DNA of 5,051 bases from Chryseobacterium gleum. GTDB lineage: Bacteria; Bacteroidota; Bacteroidia; Flavobacteriales_D; Sanyastnellaceae. The number at the start of each line of letters is the position of its first letter. Position 1 is the first letter of the stretch. Shown piece after piece: positions 1-4,721 of this stretch. The stretch lies in contig CAMCYM010000130.1 in assembly GCA_945883885.1 (NCBI GenBank), positions 1 through 5,051 on the forward strand, read 5' to 3'. Position numbers and translations under genes: made by a program. The notes under the pieces are model-generated. The model had not been told where the DNA came from. It saw only the letters and a list, made by a program, of their open reading frames with translations, and searched no databases.

Positions 1-1058
1 GCCGCCACCTGCCGCGCCCGCGCCGTCAGTCCCGCCGCCTTCCCCGCCCACCGCGCCCGCTGCGCCACCAGCTCCCGCCACGTCCCCGCCGCCGCCGCTT
101 CCGCCCCCGCCCCCGCATCCGTCACCGCCACGACGCGCTCGCCGCGCGCCACCAGCGCCTGCACTGCGAACACGTCGTCCCCTGAGGCCCACTCCGGCCG
201 CAGCGCCTCCGCCGGCCACTTCTCCCGCCGGAACACGAGGTTCGCTCCGCTGGCCACCGCCGCCGTCCCCCGCCGCGCTTCCGCCACGGACCACGCCTGC
301 ACCGCCGCGAAGTCGAGCGCCTGCAGCCGCGCAAACAGCGTCCGCGCCGGCCCCAGCCGCACCGGAAGCAGCAGGCACGCCGCTTCAGGATGTGCCTCGA
401 GTGCCGCATGCACTCGGGCGGACCAAATCGAACCCACGCGCACATCCGCATCGAGCGTCGCCACCCACGGCGTCGTGCACGCCCGCATCCCCGTCACCAG
501 CGCCGCCTTCTTGCCCTCCCCCTCCGTGGCCATGACCTCCACCCCATGCGCCCGCGCCACCTCCGCCGTCCCATCGGTGCTCCCGTCGTCCACCACCACC
601 ACCCGCACGCGCGGTTGCTGCCTCGCCAAATCCCCCAGCAACCCCGGCAACCGCACCGCCTCGTTGCGCGCCGGAATCAGAATGGTGAGGAGGGAGGGTT
701 GAGGTTGAGATTGAGATTGAGATTGAGATTGAGGTTGAGGGTTGAGGGTTGAGATTGAGTGTGCAGGGTTGAGGGTTGAGGTTGAGGGTGCAGGGTTGAG
801 GGTTGAGATTGAGTATAGGGCGGTTTTATTGACACCGTCCTCGCCCTCAACCTCGTCCCTCAACCCTTCGCGGCGCAGCCGCGCCTCGTCCCTGAACCCT
901 TCGCGGCGCAGCCGCGCCTCGTCCCTGATCCCTTCGCGGCGCAGCCGCGCCTCGTCCCCAGCGGCGCAGCCGCCCTCACTCCACCGCCACAACGCCGCAG
1001 CGTAGAGCGCGAGCGCCGGGGCGGTCAGGCAGGTGGCGAGGAGGGCGCCGGCCGTCAT
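1..1058 (-). CDS. Family 2 glycosyltransferase, membrane-anchored, partial (C-terminus beyond left edge)
   Basis: Transfers a sugar from a nucleotide-sugar donor, probably at the cytoplasmic face of the inner membrane; acceptor and product unknown. At least 352 residues are visible. Residues about 3-25 form a hydrophobic anchor. Residues 35-121 are a low-complexity linker encoded by DNA repeats: three copies of DEARLRREGxR (35-67), then STLNPA and QS repeats (84-121). The GT-A domain begins at TILIPARNEA (125). Visible motifs are VVVVDDGSTDG (DD at 157-158), DAD at 203-205, SGDD (DD at 294-295) and QRARW (from 333), the D-DxD-ED-QxxRW pattern of processive GT2 enzymes; further membrane segments probably follow off the edge. 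The ATG at 1058 is chosen because it overlaps the upstream stop as ATGA and gives the expected anchor; no ATG lies between the repeats and the catalytic domain. The frame is open throughout. The repeat linker is unusual for the family. Confidence 0.9.
   Translation of the reverse strand, partial: MTAGALLATCLTAPALALYAAALWRWSEGGCAAGDEARLRREGIRDEARLRREGFRDEARLRREGLRDEVEGEDGVNKTALYSISTLNPAPSTSTLNPAHSISTLNPQPQSQSQSQSQPQPSLLTILIPARNEAVRLPGLLGDLARQQPRVRVVVVDDGSTDGTAEVARAHGVEVMATEGEGKKAALVTGMRACTTPWVATLDADVRVGSIWSARVHAALEAHPEAACLLLPVRLGPARTLFARLQALDFAAVQAWSVAEARRGTAAVASGANLVFRREKWPAEALRPEWASGDDVFAVQALVARGERVVAVTDAGAGAEAAAAGTWRELVAQRARWAGKAAGLTARARQVA
699..815. repeat. TTGAGR hexamer array (minisatellite) inside the glycosyltransferase gene
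   Basis: On the plus strand TTGAGG, TTGAGA and TTGAGGG units follow one another, interrupted twice by a TGCAGGG variant. The run 699-740 is an almost pure hexamer array; 741-815 is a mix of 6- and 7-nt units. Read on the minus strand in the gene's frame it encodes glutamine/serine/proline and STLNPA repeats at about residues 84-121. Gain or loss of a hexamer keeps the frame, so the array can change linker length without breaking the protein. Confidence 0.9.
864..973. repeat. 33-bp tandem repeat with internal palindrome, in-frame in the glycosyltransferase gene
   Basis: Three near-identical 33-bp units (864-896, 897-929, 930-959) and a partial fourth (960-973). Each contains a hairpin of stem CGCGGC, loop GCA, stem GCCGCG at 869-883, 902-916 and 935-949; the partial copy keeps a 5-bp stem at 961-973. 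The minus strand reads GGGACGAGG followed by the hairpin and GAAGGG, closely matching the GGGATGAGG-hairpin units at 4466-4610. The period is 11 codons, so each unit adds DEARLRREG(I/F/L)R without a frameshift or stop. Units differ mainly at one codon, suggesting recent duplication or homogenisation. Confidence 0.92.
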
Positions 1059-1918
1059 GCGCGGCGCGGGTAGAGCAGGGCGCCGATGGCTGCGGGGAGG
1101 GCCAGGTTGATGGCCCAAACGCAAAATGCCGCCGCCGCGGCGCCGGCGGCCGTTGGGCCGGAGGGGTCGAAGACGGCGAGGGTCAGGGCTTCGCGGACGC
1201 CGAGCTCGCCGAGGGCGGCAGTGGGGATGAGCGTGTTGCAGAGGAAGACCGTGGCGAGGTCGGGGACGGCGGCGGCAGCGGCGGAGGGGGTGGGGGGGAG
1301 GAGGCCGAAGGCGATGAGGGCGGCGAGGAATTGGGAGGTGAAGACGGCGTAGCGGGCGGAGCTCCAGAGGAGGGCTTCGGCGCGGAGGCGCGGGGGGACG
1401 GGCTCGGCGGAGGTCCACGGGGTGACCAGGGGGGACCAACTGAGGAACATGCGCGTGCCGACGAAGGCGGCGAGGGTCGCGAGGAGGGCCCAGCCGAGGC
1501 GGTCGGTGGCGAGGAGGGCGCCGGCGCCGGCGGCCAGGGTGACGAGGGCTTGGGATCCGGCAGAGGTGGTCCAAGCGCGCATCGCGCGTTCCCGGTCCTC
1601 GGCGGGGACGGCGGCTGCGCGGCCGAAGCCGTCGCCGATGCGGTTTGGGGTGAGGAACCCGGCCGCGGCTCCGACGAGGACGTGGCGCACGGCAGGTCCG
1701 GGCCGGAAGTGGGTCAGCCGTACCCATTTGGCCACCTCTAACCCGAGGTTCAGCGGCAGCCCGGCCGCAGCTACCGCGAGCCAACGCGCATCCATCGGCG
1801 GCCACGGCCCGCGCAGCACCCCGTGTCCGTCCAGCGTCCACGCCACATAGCCCAGCGCCACCGCCGAGACGATCCACCGGCCCGGAAGCCCCAGCGAAAA
1901 CGATGTCGAAACCCGCAT
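1055..1918 (-). CDS. Integral membrane protein, lysylphosphatidylglycerol synthase TM-domain family
   Basis: A multi-pass inner-membrane protein of 287 residues. Hydrophobic segments lie at roughly 14-28, 44-60, 78-90, 120-136, 141-157, 190-206, 220-236 and 256-283. The motif TPNRIGDGFGR (90-100) and a late LGELGVREAL (237-246) are typical of the LPG_synthase_TM (UPF0104-like) family; the catalytic C-terminal domain of true MprF is absent. Members are often found beside glycosyltransferases and are thought to act in envelope lipid or polysaccharide handling, but the reaction here is unknown. Its TGA overlaps the glycosyltransferase ATG (ATGA at 1055-1058), so the two are probably translationally coupled. 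The ATG at 1918 is chosen because it follows a TACATTTG box by 3 nt; the frame stays open further upstream, but only as antisense to ruvC. A TTG two codons upstream is possible but less likely. Confidence 0.85.
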   Translation of the reverse strand: MRVSTSFSLGLPGRWIVSAVALGYVAWTLDGHGVLRGPWPPMDARWLAVAAAGLPLNLGLEVAKWVRLTHFRPGPAVRHVLVGAAAGFLTPNRIGDGFGRAAAVPAEDRERAMRAWTTSAGSQALVTLAAGAGALLATDRLGWALLATLAAFVGTRMFLSWSPLVTPWTSAEPVPPRLRAEALLWSSARYAVFTSQFLAALIAFGLLPPTPSAAAAAVPDLATVFLCNTLIPTAALGELGVREALTLAVFDPSGPTAAGAAAAAFCVWAINLALPAAIGALLYPRRA

Positions 1919-1921
1919 GCG

Positions 1922-1929
1922 CAAATGTA
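1922..1929 (-). promoter_or_regulatory. Candidate -7 promoter box (TACATTTG) for the membrane protein/glycosyltransferase operon
   Basis: The minus strand reads TACATTTG, a full match to the Bacteroidota -7 consensus TAnnTTTG, 3 nt before the ATG at 1918. No clear -33 TTG element is seen at the usual distance. If used, the transcript would be leaderless or nearly so. It shares its TA with the opposite-strand box for ruvC. Confidence 0.4.
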
Positions 1930-1935
1930 CCTTCG
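1928..1935 (+). promoter_or_regulatory. Candidate -7 promoter box (TACCTTCG) for ruvC
   Basis: TACCTTCG differs from TAnnTTTG at one position and lies 7 nt before the ruvC ATG at 1943. The identical octamer precedes the ddl start. It argues against the in-frame ATG at 1925, which would lie upstream of the box. No convincing -33 element is visible. Confidence 0.4.
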
Positions 1936-1942
1936 ACCCACG

Positions 1943-2536
1943 ATGGCTGCCGCTGCACGACCGAAACCTCCCGCCCCCGCGGTTGAGCCCGTCACGATTC
2001 TCGGGGTGGATCCCGGTACCACGGTGATGGGGTATGGGGTCATCCGCAGCCGGGGAAAGGAGCTCGAGCTGCTGGAAATGGGCGTGTTGCACCTCTCGCG
2101 CTACCCCGACCACGCCGTCAAGCTCAAACGCATCCACGACCGCATCAGCGCCCTGATCGAGGCGCATACGCCCGACCACCTGGCGGTGGAGGCTCCTTTT
2201 TTTGGGAAGAACGTGCAGTCGATGCTCAAGCTCGGCAGGGCCCAAGGCGTCGTCCTCGCCGCTGCCCTCGCCCGCGACATCCCCGTCGCAGAGTACGCCC
2301 CCACCCGCATCAAACAGGCCATCACCGGCGCCGGATCGGCCAGCAAGGAGCAGGTCCTCGCCATGGTCGCCCGCACCCTCAACGTGCCGGCCGAGCGCTT
2401 CCCGAAGGAACTCGACGCCAGCGACGGGGTCGCCGTGGCCCTCTGCCACCACTTCGCTGCGGGCTCTCCGCGGATGCAGAGCGGCGCAGGCGGCTGGAAG
2501 GCGTTTCTCGATGCCCATCCGGACCGCATCCGCTGA
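1943..2536 (+). CDS. ruvC: Crossover junction endodeoxyribonuclease RuvC
   Basis: Holliday-junction resolvase: a homodimer that makes paired Mg2+-dependent nicks in four-way junctions positioned by RuvAB, completing recombinational repair in the cytoplasm. The 197 residues include the whole RNase H-like fold. All four acidic catalytic residues are present by family alignment: D23 in GVDPGTTVMGYGV, E83 in LAVEAPFFGKN, and D158 and D161 in ELDASDGVAVALCHH. The segment TRIKQAITGAGSASKEQV (121-138) is the conserved DNA-contact region. The N-terminus has an extra proline/alanine-rich stretch of about 15 residues before the first strand. The start at 1943 is preferred to in-frame ATGs at 1925 and 1823 because a TACCTTCG box lies just upstream and the longer versions would overlap the divergent gene's start. 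The gene is divergent from the membrane protein operon. A terminator hairpin begins at its last codons. Confidence 0.97.
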   Translation: MAAAARPKPPAPAVEPVTILGVDPGTTVMGYGVIRSRGKELELLEMGVLHLSRYPDHAVKLKRIHDRISALIEAHTPDHLAVEAPFFGKNVQSMLKLGRAQGVVLAAALARDIPVAEYAPTRIKQAITGAGSASKEQVLAMVARTLNVPAERFPKELDASDGVAVALCHHFAAGSPRMQSGAGGWKAFLDAHPDRIR

Positions 2537-2564
2537 GCGCCGCCGCTGCGGATCACATTTTTTT
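2528..2564 (+). terminator. Rho-independent terminator of ruvC
   Basis: Stem ATCCGC (2528-2533) pairs with GCGGAT (2548-2553), and inner AGCG (2536-2539) with CGCT (2544-2547), leaving a 2-nt bulge and a CCGC loop. A run of seven T (2558-2564) follows after four bases. The left arm covers the last codons and stop of ruvC. Confidence 0.75.
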
Positions 2565-2654
2565 CGAGAAAAACGAAACTTTCCTGGAACGCCTGCCGTT
2601 TCAGCAAACGTGGGGCCGGGTGCCCTGCAACAGTTTACTTGTTTTCATTCAACA

Positions 2655-2691
2655 GGGGAGGGTCGTCCAACGGGATGACCCTTCTTGTTTT
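2655..2691 (+). terminator. Second plus-strand terminator-like hairpin in the ruvC/XRE gap
   Basis: AGGGTCGTCC (2659-2668) pairs with GGATGACCCT (2673-2682) around an AACG loop, fully paired on the plus strand if one G-U is allowed, and extendable outward by wobble pairs. It is followed by the U-rich TCTTGTTTT (2683-2691). On the minus strand the same position is an A-C mismatch and no T-run follows, so it is oriented for plus-strand transcripts. It is either a back-up for ruvC or the 3' end of a short transcript from 2565-2658; the intervening sequence holds no convincing ORF. The nine bases CTTGTTTTC occur on both sides (2638-2646 and 2684-2692). Confidence 0.55.
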
Positions 2692-2715
2692 CCCTGGATT
2701 TTTGCGGGCCAAACT

Positions 2716-3252
2716 TCACGCAGCAGCCTTCGGCGGCCGCTTCCCTTTCGTCGTTGCTGTGGGGCGTGCCGGGACCCGTCCGCTCACGCGCTTTGCTTTC
2801 CCTGCGACCGCGAGATCCACGCCGCGCACCCCCAGCAACGCCCGCAAGAACGCAATCTCTTCCTTCAAATCCGCGATACGTGCCTCGTACGTCGCGCGCT
2901 CGTGGCGCATGGCATCCCCGTCCGTGGTCACGCTGAAGCTGTGGTCTTGCGCGGTGCCATAGTTTGTGAAGAAAATCGTCTCATCGAAATTCGTCAAATC
3001 GATGGGCTGCACCCCGAGCACCTCCGCAATGCGCTCTAGCCGATCAATCGACAGCTTCACTTCGCCCCGTTCGATGCGGCTGTAGCCGCTCGTGGTCATC
3101 CCGAGCTCGTTTGCCATCTTCTCTTGGGTGAGGCTGCGCAACTCGCGCACCTTGCGGATTTTGTGTCCGACCCCCGCTCCATACTCGATGGGCTGTTCTA
3201 TGAATTCAACTGTAAGTTGTAAAGATAGACGGCTTGGCAATCGGCGTGACAT
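2716..3252 (-). CDS. XRE-family helix-turn-helix transcriptional regulator with C-terminal coiled coil
   Basis: A cytoplasmic DNA-binding protein of 178 residues in this reading. The HTH_3/XRE domain spans about 29-82: GHKIRKVRELRSLTQEKMA, then TTSGYSRIERGEVKLSIDRL and ERIAEVLGV. A FDETIFFTNYG segment (89-99) and a coiled-coil-like helix (about 116-141) follow, then a lysine/proline/alanine-rich tail (150-178), probably disordered. The HTH plus short coiled coil is common in Bacteroidota. The target is unknown. The ATG at 3252 gives about 28 residues before the HTH, longer than usual, and no start-proximal promoter box is seen there. The only other in-frame candidate before the HTH is a TTG at 3240, so the start is uncertain. 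A CAACT-gta-AGTTG inverted repeat inside the 5' coding end could be an autoregulatory operator. The gene looks less GC-rich than its neighbours. Confidence 0.9.
   Translation of the reverse strand: MSRRLPSRLSLQLTVEFIEQPIEYGAGVGHKIRKVRELRSLTQEKMANELGMTTSGYSRIERGEVKLSIDRLERIAEVLGVQPIDLTNFDETIFFTNYGTAQDHSFSVTTDGDAMRHERATYEARIADLKEEIAFLRALLGVRGVDLAVAGKAKRVSGRVPARPTATTKGKRPPKAAA
3207..3219. promoter_or_regulatory. Possible operator: CAACT-N3-AGTTG inverted repeat
   Basis: Perfect 5-bp arms around GTA in the AT-rich start region of the XRE gene. A related palindrome, CAGTT-G-AACTG, lies at 3311-3321 upstream of the gene; on opposite strands the two share CAGTTGAA. Position and symmetry suit a site for a dimeric HTH protein, but this is inferred. 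Confidence 0.3.
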
Positions 3253-3416
3253 TCCGACCCGATTGCTCCCAGAAACCCGCGGCTCTTAGGAGAGTTTCGA
3301 TGTACTCAAGCAGTTGAACTGAATCAAGGCCCAGGTAGCGCGAACATTGGGCTACAAACGGGGCACATTCGAACAAGGAACATGGGCCAGACAAACCGTC
3401 TTCGAAGACGACGAAA
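3253..3416. other. Intergenic gap between ddl and the XRE gene
   Basis: This 164-bp stretch separates two minus-strand genes. It holds a CAGTT-G-AACTG palindrome (3311-3321) and a 14-bp perfect palindrome (3397-3410). A minus-strand open frame of 62 codons (3206-3394) needs a TTG start, overlaps the XRE gene and resembles no family I recognise. I see no RNA gene and no clear promoter box. Confidence 0.5.
3397..3410 (-). terminator. Possible ddl terminator: perfect 14-bp palindrome
   Basis: CGTCTTCGAAGACG is fully self-complementary and begins 6 nt after the ddl stop on the minus strand. As RNA it would form a CGTCT/AGACG stem with a TCGA loop, extendable by G-U pairs. Only a weak GTTTGT tract follows, so termination is uncertain; it could also be a protein-binding site. 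Confidence 0.3.
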
Positions 3417-4403
3417 TCACCCCCGTTCGACCGTGGCTGCGAGGACGCGCGTCAGGAGTTCGGTGGTGGTCAAGCCCGCGGCGGCGGCCTGTTGCGGCAG
3501 GATGCTCGCCGGGGAAAAGCCGGGAACCGTGTTCACCTCGATGACGTGCGGTCCGTCCGTCTCGGAATCGATGAGGTCCACGCGCGCCATGCCGCGGCAC
3601 TCCGTCAGGGCGTAGGTGCGCAGCGCGAGCGCGTGCAGCGCGGCCGCGCGGGCGGGAGGCAGGTCCGCGGGAGTGATTTCTTCACTGGCGCCCAGGTATT
3701 TGGCCTGAAAATCGAAGAACGGCCGATCGGTGCGAATCTCCGTGATGGGCAATGCACAGGGCCGTCCGTCGGCGCCCGGAATCACCCCCACCGTGAACTC
3801 CCGGCCGACCAGCATCGCCTCCACCACCACCCCCGGCCGCTCCGCCGCCATCGCCTCCGCCACGGCCCTGGCCAAATCTTCCGCGCGATCGACCCGGCTC
3901 ACCCCGATGCTCGACCCCGACTCGGTGGGCTTCACGAAGCACGGCAGCCCCAGCTCCGCCACGAGCCCTTCCGCCGTCCAAACCGACTCCGGTCCCAGCG
4001 CCACCGCCCGCGCCACCGGTACCCCGCGCGCCCGCAGCAAGTCGTTCGTCCACCCCTTGTGAAAGGTCAGCGCCATCGAGCGCGCATCCCCGGTCGTGTG
4101 CGGCATCCCGATGAGCTCGAAATACGCCTGCAGCCGCCCGTCTTCTCCCGGCGACCCGTGCACCATCACGAACACCCCATCGAACCGCAGTCCCGCCTCC
4201 GGCACGCTGAAATCCGCGCGATCCACGGCCAACCGCCTCCCGTCCACCTCGGCCCACCACCCGTCGCGGTCGATGTGCACGAGCGTGGCCCGGTACCGCG
4301 TCGGATCGATGTGGTCCATCACGGTCGCAGCCGACTTCCGCGACACCTCGGCCTCCCCGGAATACCCCCCGGCGATCACTGCGATTTGGAGCACCTGTCC
4401 CAT
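3417..4403 (-). CDS. ddl: D-alanine--D-alanine ligase
   Basis: Cytoplasmic ATP-grasp enzyme joining two D-Ala, giving the dipeptide that MurF adds to the peptidoglycan precursor. At 328 residues it has normal family length. The N-terminal domain has GGYSGEAEVSRKS (12-24; E19 is the likely first-D-Ala contact) and HGSPGEDG (82-89). The ATP-grasp domain shows VKP (K158), SGSSIGVS (162-169), GREFTVGV (200-207), AKYLGASEEITPADLP (234-249), CRGMARVDL (R274, D276) and VIEVNTVPGFS (E289, N291, S297), the metal and phosphate ligands. Nothing essential is missing. The ATG at 4403 is chosen because the protein then starts directly at the first strand and a TACCTTCG box lies 4 nt upstream; the frame is open to 4658 only through intergenic repeats. 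It appears to be transcribed alone: the upstream gene is over 300 bp away and a gap follows downstream. Confidence 0.98.
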   Translation of the reverse strand: MGQVLQIAVIAGGYSGEAEVSRKSAATVMDHIDPTRYRATLVHIDRDGWWAEVDGRRLAVDRADFSVPEAGLRFDGVFVMVHGSPGEDGRLQAYFELIGMPHTTGDARSMALTFHKGWTNDLLRARGVPVARAVALGPESVWTAEGLVAELGLPCFVKPTESGSSIGVSRVDRAEDLARAVAEAMAAERPGVVVEAMLVGREFTVGVIPGADGRPCALPITEIRTDRPFFDFQAKYLGASEEITPADLPPARAAALHALALRTYALTECRGMARVDLIDSETDGPHVIEVNTVPGFSPASILPQQAAAAGLTTTELLTRVLAATVERG

Positions 4404-4407
4404 GCGG

Positions 4408-4415
4408 CGAAGGTA
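4408..4415 (-). promoter_or_regulatory. Candidate -7 promoter box (TACCTTCG) for ddl
   Basis: The minus strand reads TACCTTCG 4 nt before the ddl ATG, the same octamer as before ruvC and one base from the TAnnTTTG consensus. It implies a very short or absent leader. No clear -33 element is visible. Confidence 0.4.
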
Positions 4416-4438
4416 GCGATGGGGTGCGGCGATACAGG

Positions 4439-4610
4439 CGCCGGCGTTGCCGGCGAGAGTGAACAGGGATGAGGCGCCGCTGCGCGGCGAGAGGGCGCGG
4501 CTTCGCCGCGGGAAACAGTTTGAGGGATGAGGCGACGCTTCGCGTCGAGAGGGCGCGGCTTCGCCGCTGAAAACAGTGTGAGTGTGAGGGATGAGGCGCG
4601 GCTTCGCCGC
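4439..4610. repeat. Cluster of mini-hairpin palindromic repeats upstream of ddl
   Basis: Six stem-loops in 172 bp, each a GC-rich 5-7 bp stem with a 3-nt loop: CGCCGGC/GTT (4439-4455), CGCCGC/TGC (4475-4489), CGCGGC/TTC (4496-4510), CGACGC/TTC (4533-4547), GCGGC/TTC (4555-4567) and GCGGC/TTC (4598-4610). A composite unit of GGGATGAGG, hairpin, AGAGGG, second hairpin and an AAACAGT tail is repeated with a 58-bp offset (4466 and 4524); a shortened third unit starts at 4588. A 21-bp stretch is identical at 4489-4509 and 4547-4567. Stem arms vary together between copies. The cluster fills most of the ddl upstream region and contains no gene. It could act as a REP-like transcript-end or stability element, or be a non-autonomous mobile repeat. 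Confidence 0.9.
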
Positions 4611-4662
4611 TTTCAGTGTTCCGGAATGGTATTGCCATCGAAGGACACCGCCCCCCACACTT

Positions 4663-4721
4663 CACACTCATCCCTATTCACTCAATCCTCGGGCGCGCAG
4701 CGCCCCCTCCACACTCATCCC
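4663..4721 (-). repeat. Single hairpin unit flanked by 12-bp direct repeats, at the 3' end of the four-helix-bundle gene
   Basis: CACACTCATCCC occurs at 4663-4674 and 4710-4721, flanking a perfect GGGCGC/GCA/GCGCCC hairpin (4691-4705). On the minus strand this reads GGGATGAGTGTG then the hairpin, so it is an inverted relative of the units at 4466-4610. The right copy contains the TGA stop of the neighbouring gene. The hairpin may also serve as a transcript end for that gene. Confidence 0.75.

Larger units (their letters stand above)
4404..4714. other. Intergenic region between the four-helix-bundle gene and ddl
   Basis: This 311-bp stretch has no supported gene. It contains the ddl promoter box, the hairpin cluster (4439-4610), an unassigned stretch at 4617-4659 and a further hairpin unit with flanking direct repeats (4663-4721). 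Open frames crossing it on both strands consist largely of translated repeats. Confidence 0.8.

Noticed and set aside
864..973. CRISPR array
   Set aside because: Units are contiguous with no unique spacers, are palindromic within a coding frame, and no cas gene is near.
390..1005. Plus-strand open frames opposite the glycosyltransferase
   Set aside because: Arginine/proline/histidine-rich or purely repetitive translations antisense to a gene with intact catalytic motifs.
1823..1942. Upstream ruvC starts at 1823 or 1925
   Set aside because: They would overlap the divergent gene's coding region or start; RuvC homologs do not have such an extension, and the TACCTTCG box sits after both.
1919..2518. 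Long minus-strand open frame extending the membrane protein across ruvC
   Set aside because: The extra 200 codons are antisense to ruvC, lack hydrophobic or family features, and are explained by the scarcity of stop codons in GC-rich DNA.
3206..3394. 62-codon minus-strand small ORF
   Set aside because: It needs a TTG start, overlaps the XRE gene, has no recognisable domain and no promoter or ribosome-binding signal.
4404..4658. N-terminal extension of ddl
   Set aside because: The added residues are translations of the hairpin repeats; known Ddl proteins begin at the strand encoded from 4403, and a promoter box lies at 4408-4415.
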